Source: Dendrophyllia cribrosa (lineage: Eukaryota; Cnidaria; Anthozoa; Scleractinia; Dendrophylliidae). Taken from it: a stretch of 64,000 bases of DNA. The stretch spans positions 25,714,989-25,778,988 of the forward strand of contig JAJLRJ010000003.1 of NCBI GenBank assembly GCA_024195265.1. The letters are read 5' to 3'. The notes below the pieces were generated by a model, which was given only the letters and a program-made list of their open reading frames with translations, ran no database searches and was not told the DNA's origin. Both the position numbers and the translations under genes were made by a program. Of the stretch, positions 10,215 to 21,738 are shown one piece after another; position 1 is the first letter of the stretch; each line of letters opens with the position of its first letter.

Positions 10215-12574
10215 TTTGATTTGTTTGGAGAGCATAACTACCGAGCTTGAGTATCTGCTAGTTCAAATATTTACGTTTTACCTCATTACATTCTGATTAA
10301 CATAAATGACAAACCCAGCTACAAACAAATGAACTCCACAAAAAAGGAGCTTGGTAAACATAGTGCTCTCTGAATATTTCAGCGTGACATGTTAAAAATT
10401 TCTCGAGAAATAAACTTTACGCTTGTTACTTAGCCATGCATTCTTTGTAAATTATCAGTTTTAATATTTAACATTCAGACTATATATAGCTATTGTTTAC
10501 ACTGATTAATGCATGACATTGTTACGAGAGACTTTTCTTGAAACAGTCAAACGTTAATTTCGTTTAAACTATTACATAAGCTAATGTGTAGACTGGTAAG
10601 CAAACAATGAATTCAAACTGAAACGTGTATACTTGTATACCTTTGTCTCCGTTTTACAATAGCCAGAGTTTTGTGAAAATAATATTTAAGTAGTTCATTC
10701 TTTTAACTCACCGATCAGAGTCAGCATTTTCTTTGTTTTAATGTTTTTTTTTTCTTTTTTTTTTTATGGGAGACAGTTCCTTCCGTTCGCATAAATTGTC
10801 AATGTAATTCTATTAATTTCTAAGCTGTCGCTCAAGCACTGTAACAATGAAAAACGCCACGTAAACTAGAATTTTTAACTAGGTCCTTTTTATTGTAACA
10901 GTAGGTCGTGTGCCACGTATATTTGAACTTTAAACAATAGAAGACTTTGTACTTTGCACTTCCGGCACTATATAACTGATAACCTGAGACAGAATAAACC
11001 TGTGTTGGCTGAAGTTCTGCCTAATTTCCTGCTGTCGGGAAGTTCCAGTTAGTTGTTACCGTCTACCGAGAGGTTGTGACGAGACTCTTTCCCACTTTAA
11101 GCGTAGTTGCTCAGAGTTAGTTTTCCCCCGAACATTGTTCAAAGTCTCACGCAAGTTCCAATGCTCCGTTCAATACGCAAAACCAGGAAAAACTTATCTT
11201 CACAACAGGCTCTTTCAGTTTATGCAGTTCATTTGTTAGCAGCTTATTGTTTGATCTATGCTAATGAGAAAAAAACTGCATGCGGTGACGTCAGCAAAAA
11301 TTATCCTATCCCTCTCGTCCCCAGATCTCTAGTAAAGTAGAAAAGAAAAATGCTACAGAAAAACTGCCAACGCCATTGGTAAGAGGTAAGATAAAAACCA
11401 CTTATGCAGATTTGTTTGTAGTTTTAAACTGAAAAGTCGCTGAACAGGATCAGGAAAAGATGGATTTCCAACGTGTAAAACTATTTTTCGTCACCTTCAT
11501 TTTTACTGGAGGAGTAATAATGTCCCTTTTTATACACAAAAATATCATAAATTTTACCTGGGTGGAAAAACGGGGATTTATTTAACTTAATAAAATTGGA
11601 AACGGTTCCAAAAATCAGTCAACTTCCGTGCGTTCTGATCACGTGATTAATGATGTATTATTGTCAGTCTTTCATTTTGTTTTAGTTAGATTTTAATTAG
11701 CAGGACCTGCGTTGATAACAATTTTTCTAAACAAAAAAAAAACAAAAAACAAAATAGAGATACAATCAAAGTATAGAGCAAGGCTGATACTACGTAGAAC
11801 ATTTAACGCGACAACGACATGATAGAGCCCAAACTGAAAGCCAAAATGCAACCGTGGACAGCTGTTTCGACCTGGTTGGGTCTCGTCAGCACGGTGCAGC
11901 AGCAAACGGATAGAAAAACTAGCGCGAACGCCAATTCTCTACCAAATCACACGTGGTGATGGCAACAGATGAGAGCTCGAATTCAAATATTTGCCAATTG
12001 ACCCACGTCACAGCACTTGGGGGCATAGTCATGTGACTCATGACGTCATCGCACTTAGTCAATTAAAATAGGTATTTTATGGTATGAGTAACTAGCATGT
12101 GGTGTAGTATCCTCAAAATTAGAGTTATTTGTCAACGAAAACTTTTCTGGTACAAAGAGTGCTGGAAAGGTTTTTATTATAATTATATATATGTTATTTA
12201 CCGACCTAGGCCGGTAAATAACTTTTTTTTTTTCCTACTTTAATTCTGCGATTCGCCCAGAAAATCATTCGTGTACAGCTTTCCAAGAAATGTTCCTTAC
12301 GCACCGCAAAAAGCTAAACTATAACACAACACGCGCAAAATGTTATCTTCACAACTTTCCATTCACAAACAAATAAACTTAATTGCAAAGTGAACTGATT
12401 TCTACCAGTTTTTGCTCTCGGTAGAATAAACGGCTCTTGTGTTTGCCTCCGGTGAGGATAGAGAAATGTTCTTGCCAACAGCTAAGCCGTAAAAAGCTGA
12501 ATTATATGCTTAACTTTAAAAACGTTTCAAATTTTGAAAAGTCGAGCGTAATTTATTTATAGCAGGGCGAAAGC
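10215..12574. other. Gene A 3' flank, no further gene seen
   Basis: AT-rich, with no supported exon. The stretch near 10900-11110, with TATATAA and AATAAA motifs and GC-richer surroundings, might be a solo LTR, but no matching ends were found. A short hairpin lies at 12193-12222. Confidence 0.4.
12193..12222. repeat. Short perfect hairpin
   Basis: GTTATTTACC and GGTAAATAAC form a 10-bp stem around GACCTAGGCC, followed by a T-run. It is probably a MITE end or chance palindrome; as a terminator it would be meaningless in this eukaryotic context. Confidence 0.5.
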
Positions 12575-13437
12575 TTAAGTGTCATTGTCTGAGAAAGTGT
12601 TCCAGGGGCCAAAATTTGTGGTCAACCGATTTGGCTGAAACTTGGCACAAAAGTTGGTTGCCATGAGATATTTCAAAAGCCAGTTTGGCTCACCTCTTTG
12701 GCTTTTAGTTTTGGAATTTCAGGGGGGGGTCCAAAAACTCAGCCTTTCAGAGGACATTTTGAAAGTGCCATAAAACCTAATTGGTAAATTGTGCTGCCAA
12801 ATGAATTTCACCATGAACTCTACTATAATAGAGCTTTCATTTCATGCATATAACTTTGTTATCAAGGTATTGGACAGAGAGGAGCCTGGGGCTAGAGTTT
12901 GACCAAAATTGATGTCAAAATTACAACCCAAAATTGCCATTTTTCAAAAAATCAGTGTATCTACCTGCTTTCTTGCATAACTTCCGTAGCTATACCATTA
13001 TTTACTTTAGTGACCTAATTATCAAAATCAGTTGAGAAAAATTTGGCTTATGAAGGTTTGTTGAATTTTTGCCACAAAAACTCCATGCCCCTCTAAGGCC
13101 ATTCAAAATGGAATTTTCAGCATAATTCATGCCATAAACAAACCAAATTGCTGACATGAAGCCCTTATTCTGTATTTGGTGAGTGAAAATGAATTGCTAA
13201 AGCCAAATCAGTTTCATTGTTCAGAAATACTGTGATTCTTTCCTTACAATTGCTCTTAAAAGGCCTTTGATTAGCACAACAAACACCCTGATTTGGCAAA
13301 ACAAGGGTTAATGTTTTCTTTCAATACTAAGTACCCATCAAACAGCACAAATGATGAAGGCCTTACCTAGATATAACGATCTTTTTAAACGATGCTTGAA
13401 TTTTTCATTGATTTATATTCAGTTTCAAGTCATAATT

Positions 13438-13840
13438 GAAGGGCTCCCTGCAATAACGTCCTCAGTGCGTTTTTGGAAAATTTTCACAGAAATCTTGGAT
13501 TTTTGGCCTCCAAAGGGACTCACTTGCCAAAATTATGACTGGATCATGTACATATGACTGAAAGGGTTTAATCCAGGTCAACAAATCTTCTATCTTCGAA
13601 CAGAATAATTTTTTATTTTGAAAAGATACATAGGGTGTCCTGGGAGCCGTAGGGTGTCATAGGGGCCCAAAACATTTTCTCAAAGATGTGGATTTTCTTC
13701 CCCATTTTGGAGCTGTTTTAAGTACCTTAACAATAATAAATCATTAATTTGACAAAACTGTGCTTTTAAAGGCCTAAAACATACAATTTTAGTGAAAGTT
13801 ACCAAAAACACACTCAGGACGTTGTTGCAGGGAGCCCTTC
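13438..13840 (+). mobile_element. MITE with 39-bp TIRs and AATT target duplication
   Basis: Ends GAAGGGCTCCCTGCAA and TTGCAGGGAGCCCTTC, part of about 39-bp TIRs with three mismatches. AATT is repeated at 13434-13437 and 13841-13844. The opposite arm of the host palindrome keeps the empty site at 15344-15347 (one AATT), so insertion length and duplication are directly visible. A 4-bp duplication would fit Chapaev-like elements, but superfamily is uncertain. Confidence 0.88.
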
Positions 13841-14034
13841 AATTCTTCTCCGTTGCTCCAAGCATGGAAAATCTCTATATTTTGTCAGGCCTGATTTTTT
13901 ATATGATTACAAGATAAAGTTAGCTTAACAAAAACGTTCGTTGGCATATAATCTATGTCTGTTAACAGCCTGCATAGTTCTTGTAAATACCCACCAGTAA
14001 AGGAGCATGACCATGCATACATAGAGAAAATAAC

Positions 14035-14399
14035 GATAAGAATAACTTGAAGGCTGTTTTTCGTTTGCTCGCTCTGTTTGTTTACATTCAGCTTTACCTG
14101 TGCAGACGCATATCATGCAATCACAATTCGAGCTTGAAACTCTACCGTTTTCCTATATTTGCTGGTTTCGTCGAGGAAAAATCTTTGCAATTATGCTGCA
14201 TCGAAGCTTTTGGATGAAATTGACATTTTAAGCGAGAAGATGTCTGGTTTCACGGATAACATTCCTAGTTACAAAAATTTGGATACATTTTTTAATTACT
14301 TAAAAGTAATGATTGCATGATGTGCGTCTGCACAGGTAAAGCTGAATGTAAACAAACAGAGCGAGCAGACGAAAAACAGCCTTCAAGTTATTCTTAGCG
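14035..14399. repeat. Inverted repeat in the centre of the large palindrome
   Basis: Arms 14035-14123 and 14310-14399 pair almost perfectly (left arm includes CTTGAAGGCTGTTTTTCG). The 186-bp spacer has no coding sense. Confidence 0.8.
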
Positions 14400-16224
14400 T
14401 TGTTTTTGGTTCACGAGATTGCTGCGATAAAATAACTGTACTTTTACCTTTCAAAGGTAGGATTTTAGTCAACCCTTTTGCCCTTTCTATTAACAATTTG
14501 TTCAATGTTAGTTTCTCTTCGCAAGAACCAAGTAAACTACCTCGGGAAATCTTCGTCACAAACAAACAATTTGAGACGTCAATATCGTAAAATATCGTGG
14601 TCTCTGTTCAATAAAAAGAGTCCACTAGATCGCGATAAAAGCCATTTGTGCGCGTATATGATCCCTAACTGATATTTTGAATCACCTGTAGCTTTGGTAT
14701 GACCAGGTCTTCCTCTTGCCCCGGACGCACCTGACCCCTTGTACTTTTTCTTCAACCATTCAGTCATGTCTATCTCGTAGGACAACAAAGGAACCATTCC
14801 TGTTTCGTGCGCAGCCCATGACGTGGCACCGCACTGATCACTTACCCCTCCAAAGGAACAAAGTGCCATCGTGAAATTACCCTCGAATCAAAACATACCC
14901 GCGAAACGGAAGAAGAATAGGAACTCGGTCCAGTCCCCACTCTCTCCTATGTCCAAAATGGCGGGCCAGTGGATACATCATCTCAATGCAAGGCCTCGTT
15001 TGGTTATTGTATTTGCAACAAAAGCTTTTTTTGTTTTACTATCCAGCTCTCCTAACTGTGCATTCCTTCTTGACGGATGGTTTCATTTACTCCGCTCTAA
15101 AGGTCTCTGAAATAACGGGTCACATCGACACTGCTTTAAACTGCAGCTCGTATGTTTGTAATATATCTATGTATGCATGGTTATGCTCCTTTACTGGTGG
15201 GTATTTACAAGAACTATGCAGGCTGTTAACAGACATAGATTATATGCTAACGAACGTTTTTGTTAAGCTAACTTTATCTTGTAATATAAAAAATCAGGCC
15301 TGACAAAATATGCAGATTTTCCATGCTTGGAGCAACGGAGAAGAATTATGACTTGAAACTGAATATAAATCAATGAAAAATTCAAGCATCGTTTAAAAAG
15401 ATCGTTATATCTAGGTAAGGCCTTCATCATTTGTGCTGTTTGATGGGTACTAAGTATTGAAAGAAAACATTAACATTTGTTTTGCCAAATCAAGGTGTTT
15501 GTTGTGCTAATCAAAGACCTTTTAAGAGCAATTGTAAGGTAAGAATCACAGTATTTCTGAACAATGAAACTGATCTGGCTTTAACAATTCATTTTCACTC
15601 ACCAAATACAGAATAAGGGCTTCATGTCAGCAATTTGGTTTGTTTATGGCATGAACTGCTCAAAATTCCATTTTGAATGGCCTTAGAGGGGCATGGAGTT
15701 TTTGTGGCAAAACTTCAGGAAACCTTGATAAGCCAAATTTGTCTCAACTGATTTTGATAATTGGGTCACTAAAGTAAACAATGGTATAGCTACGGAAGTT
15801 ATGCAAGAAGGCAGGTAGATACACTGATTTTTTGAAAAATGGCAATTTTGGGTTGTAATTTTGACATCAATTTTGGTCAAACTCTAGCCCCAGGCTCCTC
15901 TCTGTCCAATACATTGAGAACAAAGTTACATGCATGAAATGAAAGCTCTATTATAGTAGAGTTCATGGTCAAGTTCATTTGCCAGCACAATTTACCAATT
16001 GGGTTTTTGGCACTTTCAAAATGTCCCCTGAAAGGCTGAATTTTTGGTGCTCAAAGGGCAAAAAATGAGACCCCCCCTGAAACTCCAAAACAAAAAGTCA
16101 AAGAAGTGAGCCAAATTGGCTTTTGAAATATCTCATGGCAAACAACTTTTGTGCCAAGTTTCAGCCGAATCGGTTGACCACAACTTTTGGTCCCTGGAAC
16201 ACTTTCTCAGACAATGACACTTAA

Positions 16225-16926
16225 ACTGAGCTATTCTAATTTAAAAATCATATTTTCTTGAATGAAAACTTATAGAATTTAGATAAAAGAGGGTAAAAAC
16301 CGAGAAATAAAAGCATACAAACCGAGCGATGAAGTGAAAGTACCAATTATCTCGTAAAATTCGATCGCGAAATTGCGTGGAAATTATTGATAACAAACTC
16401 AGAGTACAAGACTAGAATGACAAATTTAAGCAAGACTTTTTAATGAAAATTCACAGGAAAAAAACAAAACCGGAAAAATAAGAACACTTAAATCATATGG
16501 TGTCAAAACCTTTGTAAAAAAGCGCTAGATTGTCTAATTACAATAATGTTTAAGCCACAAATGACGGTTTGTAAAGAACAACAACAAACGCTCAACAAAC
16601 TATAAAATGAAGAAATCATAAAATCCAAACTTGTACTCGCCTTTTTGAGGAATAACATTGGTCTTTAATTTTACGGCTGATTTCCTTCCATTTAGTTTAT
16701 CCGGCTCTCTTTCTTCATTGACTCTTTTTGATATCTCGTTCAAGCGTTAAGATCTTTGACATCTTTTGCGTGTTTTCGGATCTTTGTTTGCAAGCCGATG
16801 TCAACCATAGTTTTCTTCATTGTTTTCTTTGTTTGTGTCGTTAGATATTTTATCTGGGCAATAAAAATTCACTTTCGCTTTGGTAACTTTCGTCTGGGCC
16901 ATAATTTACGATAAAATTCAATGATA
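16225..16926. other. No gene seen
   Basis: AT-rich sequence between the TTAA palindrome and repeat R2. No exon, tRNA or repeat boundary is recognised. Confidence 0.45.
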
Positions 16927-18224
16927 GCGGAGCCTAGCCGGGCCGAAGGCCCGGCTGCGGAGCCCCATACTCATAGAACCTATGCCCTCATTTTTCATGG
17001 TCATGGCTAGCGGAATGTTTCGCGGGCGCTGTCTGCAACAAAAACATGTGTGTCGGAGATGTGTGTCGCGCAAGGCTAGCGCGCATGCGCGTATGACGCC
17101 ACACAACATCCGGGATCTTAGCGGAGGACTAGCTCGCGGGCGCGTATGACGTCGCAAAATATGCGCGTACGACGTCATGTTGAAACCAAAGCGAGGCTTT
17201 TTTTTCGCGCGGTTACACGGCCGAATGTCACGTCAGCTGGGAAAACACTTTGATGTTTTGCTGTGTTTACTGAGCGGAGAAAACGGTTTAAATTAAAGTC
17301 GTTATTTTCCTGCATTTTTTCGTGGTTTGCTACTCAAGACAGGGATGCTAATTAAGGGATACTCAGGAGCCGCTTTAGTGGAAAAAGAAGAGCTTTCAGG
17401 GATAAAATCTTGCTTCGAGGAACTATATACGTTTTTAGCAATGCGAGAGATGGGTTCGTTTTACGGATTTCAGCACCAAAGCGGAGATTTAAAGAATTTC
17501 CAAGCACAGTAGTCGCCGGAGGGACTTAAAGGTAAAACAAATTACATTTTCGATGGAAATTTATCTAGATATCAATCTGTGATTGACTTTTTGTTAATGT
17601 GTTCTCGTTAGTTTTGGAGAATTGTTTTTAAACGTGTAGCTTAAATTCAGTTGTATTAATTTCTTGAATTTCATCGAAGACACGGCTCGGCCTCGATGCG
17701 CGTTTTCCGTTTTGCTTTTCAACATAAACTAATGGAGATTTGAATAAAAGTTATCGAAAGAAGATTGTGTTGTCCATTTTTATGTGTTTGTTCATTCATT
17801 ACATAGGTTGAAAAGCGATTTTATGTAAACAAAACAAGACTTGAATTTTATTATAGTTCTAACTTCACTCGCGTGGCCGTATGCAAATATGTTTGTATTT
17901 TTGGCAATTTTGATTTCCAAATCAGTTTCTCAGGAATTTTTTGACAAGCTACAACTGTATTTTTTAACAGTAGTCGTAATAGTTATTCTAGACGGAGAAA
18001 AAGTTGTTTTTGTGAACTTTTGTACGGTCTAAATGTACTGTGCAGACGGTCGGGTAATACCGTTTTTGACAATTGCTAAAATTGAAAAATAGCCCGGTCG
18101 TCAATATTAATCTTAATTCTTGTGCTTCCGACCTTTCACCTATTAGTTAAGTTTCATCTTAGTTAAGCTTGTTCAGAGGGTCTTTAGAGGGCGCCGCTGT
18201 TAGGCTAAGCCTAACTATATATAT
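16927..18224 (+). repeat. Repeat family R, full-length copy R2
   Basis: A 1298-bp copy flanked by TA on both sides (16925-16926, 18225-18226). The left terminus GCGGAGCC is followed by a perfect hairpin AGCCGGGCC-GAA-GGCCCGGCT. The right end carries GGCTAAGCC and a CTATATATAT tail. Inside are CpG-rich TGACGT motifs, an ATG-started frame of 61 codons at 17327-17512, and a 3' part shared with all copies. No terminal inverted repeats and no transposase are seen. Confidence 0.8.
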
Positions 18225-18263
18225 TATTATGCTTTAAACACAAAATCTTTCTGTAAAATTAGG

Positions 18264-18360
18264 AGCGGTCCGTACGCGGGGTCCGGATGGGAAAATCAGG
18301 ACCGCTGTAGCGCGCGTCATTAGCCAATCAGATTTAAGGATTTAGGATTCCGGACCGCTG
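18264..18360. repeat. Small inverted-repeat element
   Basis: AGCGGTCCG on the left is mirrored by CGGACCGCT on the right, around a CpG-rich core. It resembles a small MITE; no target duplication is clear. Confidence 0.35.
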
Positions 18361-18427
18361 AGATGCTTCAGAAAAAAATAATATATATTATTGCGTCGAC
18401 GAAGGAGACGCTTCCTAATCTTGTCGG

Positions 18428-18605
18428 CTAGGCGGAACGAATCGAGAAAAGTGTCGGTACCAAATCTGCGCCATCTTGAAACGTCGCAATCGTATCCAGC
18501 ATGCTTAGCGCGTCGTCTAGGCGAAACGAATGGAGAAAATTTGTATGTACCATTTCTGCGCCATGTGGAAACGTCACAATAGTATCCAGCATTCCCAGCG
18601 CGTGG
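18428..18605. repeat. Diverged tandem duplication, 89-bp unit
   Basis: CTAGGCGGAACGAATCGAGA at 18428 recurs as CTAGGCGAAACGAATGGAGA at 18517, and the units stay alignable to CAGCGCGTGG. They share the blocks TCTGCGCCAT and AACGTC(G/A)CAAT. Divergence of about 20 percent indicates an old duplication. Confidence 0.75.
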
Positions 18606-20159
18606 AAATCAGGCATCATCCTGGGGAGCTGATTGTCCGAAATGTTACATGTTATTGTGAATAATCTATTTGTCTTGATTTGGTTTCTGATATTTTCCCG
18701 ATTTTGGAATCGTACGGCTCAATATCTCAATGCCTAAAAGTGTGCAGTGGAAAAATTGGTCGAAGGTTCTTCTCCGGACCAAGTAAGTTGTTGGGTCTCT
18801 TTGGAATTAAGCAAGAAATTATCGGTTTTCCTCGCTTCTATCACCGTACGTTCTGGTATGTTTTGAATGTTCTATTTTAATTTTGCTGTGGTTCTCTGCC
18901 TGATTTGGGAAGCTTTCACCTAAATACCGACGTCGTTCTTCGCGATGTTCTACGGTGCGATGCGCTGTACGTCTTGTGGCAATAATTCACTGACCGACCG
19001 CGCCAGGCGAACGCAGATTAATTTTATACAGGGCTCGAAATTGCGCCTGTATCGGGCGCGTTTGCGGCTAAAGATTTCGATTTTATGACTAAAACTTGTC
19101 TAGCTAATAAAGGAATTATACAGTCTTGTGTCTTACCTGTAACTGGTAGTTGCAATTTTACCCGAAAAATCCTGCGAAATTCAGGTTGAATGTTGCGTGA
19201 CTTAATCGTCGATTTCATGCTCCATTAACGCGGTTTCCAAGAAGTTTATCACGGGAGCACTTTTTCTGACTTTGTCAGAAATTTGTCATTTCCGGTTCCG
19301 GTATTAGTACATGTACTGAGGCGTATGATTTCAGAATCGGGGAAATAACCGAAATGAAATCAAGACAAATATACTATTTATATGTCGGAAAAATCTGAAA
19401 CCTTTCGGAGTACACAGCACCGCAGAATTGAAGGATTTTGCCCGATTCCATGGCGATAGCGTGAATTTGTTTGATGTCGGACCGACGTTTTTGCCTGCAT
19501 GACATACCTTGCGACATAGCCCCTTTAAACAGTGGCTGAAACTGAGGTACCAGGTCAAGACGAGGTGCCACGGGATAAGGAGCTAGGATCTAGGAGACGC
19601 ACTATATAATCTATGATTACTACCAGTTTAATTATTATTAATACTGGTTAAATTGATTCAGACACCAAAATTAATTCAGCCGAAACTAATTGTGATGCGG
19701 ACAAAATTGCGGATTCGGGTCAGCGAAAACATCTGAATAATTCTAATAATTTATGCATTTGATACCGGCTCAATTAAATGAACAGACTTTAAAGTATCAT
19801 CCTGTTTTATCTAAAAATCACTGTTAAACCTGGCCTGTTTTAGTTTCGTAGTTAAATCGCTCTGCTGCTTTTCTGTGGACAAGATGTAGCTTGGCCCCAC
19901 TTGCGGAGGTAACGTCAGTTGGCCAGATGATCGGGAAGAGGATGAACAAAGAGGGTGTCACGTGATAGCCTAATCATTCCAGTCTGAAAAATAGTAATTA
20001 GGAGGAAAAATAGTTTTAGAGAGGTTTTCAATTGAGTATCGAAAGTAATTTCGCGGTTGCTTGAGTTTTGCATTACTACCTTTTGTGATTGGCTTAAAAG
20101 TCTCGCGGTAAAAACTAATTTCAATCTGGCCAAACCTAATATTTAAACGTTGTTTACTG
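18606..20159. other. No gene seen
   Basis: Moderately AT-rich sequence with only short chance frames. No exon with matching splice sites was found. Confidence 0.4.
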
Positions 20160-20164
20160 TAAAT

Positions 20165-20282
20165 AAAATAGCATCAAACTCGGAGAAAAATTCCGAGTTT
20201 CAGATGGGATTTGAACCCACGACCCTCCGTGATCTAGCCGGATGCTCTACCTTGAGCTACTGGGAATCTGTGGTGAGCAAGG
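20165..20282 (-). repeat. tRNA-like SINE copy 1 (minus), cut by a Mutator-like element
   Basis: The tRNA-like part spans 20197-20266 on the minus strand and matches the copy at 21599-21669. It has the box-B-like sequence seen on the plus strand as GGATTTGAACCC and the tail hairpin CTCGGA...TCCGAG. Its 5' flank GTGAGCAAGG (20273-20282) is the target site of the adjoining element. Confidence 0.8.
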
Positions 20283-21292
20283 TAGCCTGTTCCAGGCGTT
20301 CAGATAGTGGGAAAAGCGCGAATAGTTGGGGAAGGCGCGAAGAAAAGCGAGCGAAAAAAATGCGGGGAGACGAGGGAACGCCTGTAAACAAACTCAACAA
20401 AAGGTCCATCCGCCCACTTTTAGACCGCCAGCTCAGTTGTCAATCATATGTAAATTACAACCGGATAAGATTTCTCGGGATTAGATTTCCCGGGAAATAT
20501 GATCTCGGTCTGCGTTTCGATGTCCGATCGTTGTCACGATCTTCTGCAAATGAATTGCCAGTCCATCCTTCAACGTGTTGTAGGTTTTGCTAAAAAAATG
20601 TGAAGTTTTCATGAACCAAAGTTCCGCGTGTGTCCCTTTTTAGTGTAGTTAAAAATAAGGATATTGTTGGATATTCTGGAGCGAAGAGTTTGGTGTTGGC
20701 CGACATTGCTCGCTCGTTAGACCACAAACTGGATAAAAGTGAACAGAAATCTGATGTTAGCCTGAACCTACACAAGGTCGCCGATAAGACATACTCCCTC
20801 GGCGAAGCGTGCGCCGACGGCTGGCAGCGATGCGAAATCGCGACGTTCTCTCGCTCTTGCAAGCTCTGGTGAGGACCATAATTCGCTTGGAGTGGCCCTT
20901 ATTAACGACGCAATGGCGAAAAAATGCGGGACGACGAGGGAACAAGGTTATTCAAGCAATCTTTCTGTTCTTCGCGAAGAGATACGATATTCGGGAAGTC
21001 TTTGAGTACGTTGTTTACAAAGATTTCGATCTCAGCGTGACTCGATGATAGCTGTCTTTCCTCCGCCATATCTCCTTACTCATCAGCGCTCGAGTGTCAA
21101 CAGAAAGTGTCATAATTGACCAATCAGAGGGTATACCGGAATCCGGTATACCAGAACAACTTTTTGTTAAGTTTGTTTACAGGCGTTCCCTCGCTTCCTC
21201 TCTCCAATCTCCCCGCTTTTTTTTCGCTCGCTTTCCTTCGCGCCTTCCCCAACTATTCGCGCTTTCCCCACTATCTGAACGCCTGGAACAGG
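20283..21292. mobile_element. Mutator-like element 1: ~115-bp TIRs, 10-bp target duplication
   Basis: The left TIR (20283-20396) begins TAGCCTGTTCCAGGCGTTC and runs to GAACGCCTGTAAACAAAC; the right (about 21165-21292) is its inverse. GTGAGCAAGG is duplicated at 20273-20282 and 21293-21302, and the unoccupied form is visible in the SINE flank near 21585. Long TIRs with 9-11-bp duplications are typical of MULEs. The interior lacks a transposase but has coding-like plus-strand frames at 20630-20872 and about 20790-21003 (for example LGVALINDAMAKKCGTTREQ), which may be captured host sequence. Confidence 0.82.
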
Positions 21293-21420
21293 GTGAGCAA
21301 GGGTGAAATGTGGGCTTTTGACTGAAACCGCATCGCGCGGTCACACAGCCAAATGATGATTATGTGACTCATAACTGCATCACGCAGTCACATTAAGGCA
21401 TATCAAAGATGCAACCAACC

Positions 21421-21738
21421 AACCTCCAAAGTAAGTAATTAAGAATCAAACATAAGAGAAATAGCATTAAACTCGGAGAAAAATTCCGAGTTCCAGATGG
21501 GATTTGAACCCACGACCCTCCGTGATCTAGCCGGATGCTCTACCACTGAGCAAGGGTGAAATGTGGGCTTTTGACCCTTGACCCTTGCTCACCACAGAGT
21601 CCCAGTAGCTCAGTGGTAGAGCATCCGGCTAGATCACGGAGGGTCGTGAGTTCAAATCCCATCTGGAACTCGGAATTTTTCTCCGAGTTTGATGCTATTT
21701 CTCTTATGTTCGATTCTTAATTACTCACTTTGGAGGTT
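21421..21738. repeat. Palindromic pair of tRNA-like SINEs
   Basis: 131-bp arms (21421-21551 and 21608-21738) form a nearly perfect inverted repeat around a 56-bp spacer. Each arm holds a SINE head, the tail hairpin AACTCGGA/TCCGAGTT and the same flank (AGTAATTAAGAATC region). The identical flank shows that this is an inverted duplication of one locus, not two independent insertions. Confidence 0.88.
21599..21669 (+). ncRNA. tRNA-like sequence (SINE head), not a functional tRNA
   Basis: A 71-nt cloverleaf can be drawn: acceptor GTCCCAG/CTGGAAC (six of seven pairs), D-arm GCTCAGTGGTAGAGC, anticodon stem TCCGG/ACGGA with one mismatch and loop CTAGATC, T-arm with TTCAAAT loop. Box A (TAGCTCAGTGG) and box B (GTTCAAATCC) are intact. 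The anticodon would be AGA (Ser), but the long variable arm of tRNA-Ser is missing. Three copies in 1.5 kb with a common tail argue for a SINE. Confidence 0.65.

Larger units (their letters stand above)
12579..16220. mobile_element. TTAA-flanked foldback element with ~1-kb inverted arms
   Basis: The left arm (12579-14024) and right arm (15167-16220) are inverted copies. Both start GTGTCATTGTCTGAGAAAG at the outer end and run inward to the block around TGTTAACAGCCTGCATAG and CCATGCATACATAG. TTAA flanks both ends (12575-12578 and 16221-16224), as expected for piggyBac- or Kolobok-type insertion. The arms differ by scattered substitutions and by a 403-bp MITE present only in the left. The 1.1-kb centre contains another inverted repeat and a minus-strand open frame (about 14869-14672) encoding a basic Gly/Lys stretch (KKKYKGSGASGARGRPGH) with possible splice sites; I cannot name it. 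No transposase is recognisable. Confidence 0.85.

Noticed and set aside
10900..11110. Solo LTR
   Set aside because: TATA-like and AATAAA motifs are present, but no TG...CA termini with target duplication could be defined.
21599..21669. Functional tRNA-Ser(AGA)
   Set aside because: It lacks the long variable arm of tRNA-Ser, has stem mismatches, and occurs in three copies with a shared SINE-like tail.
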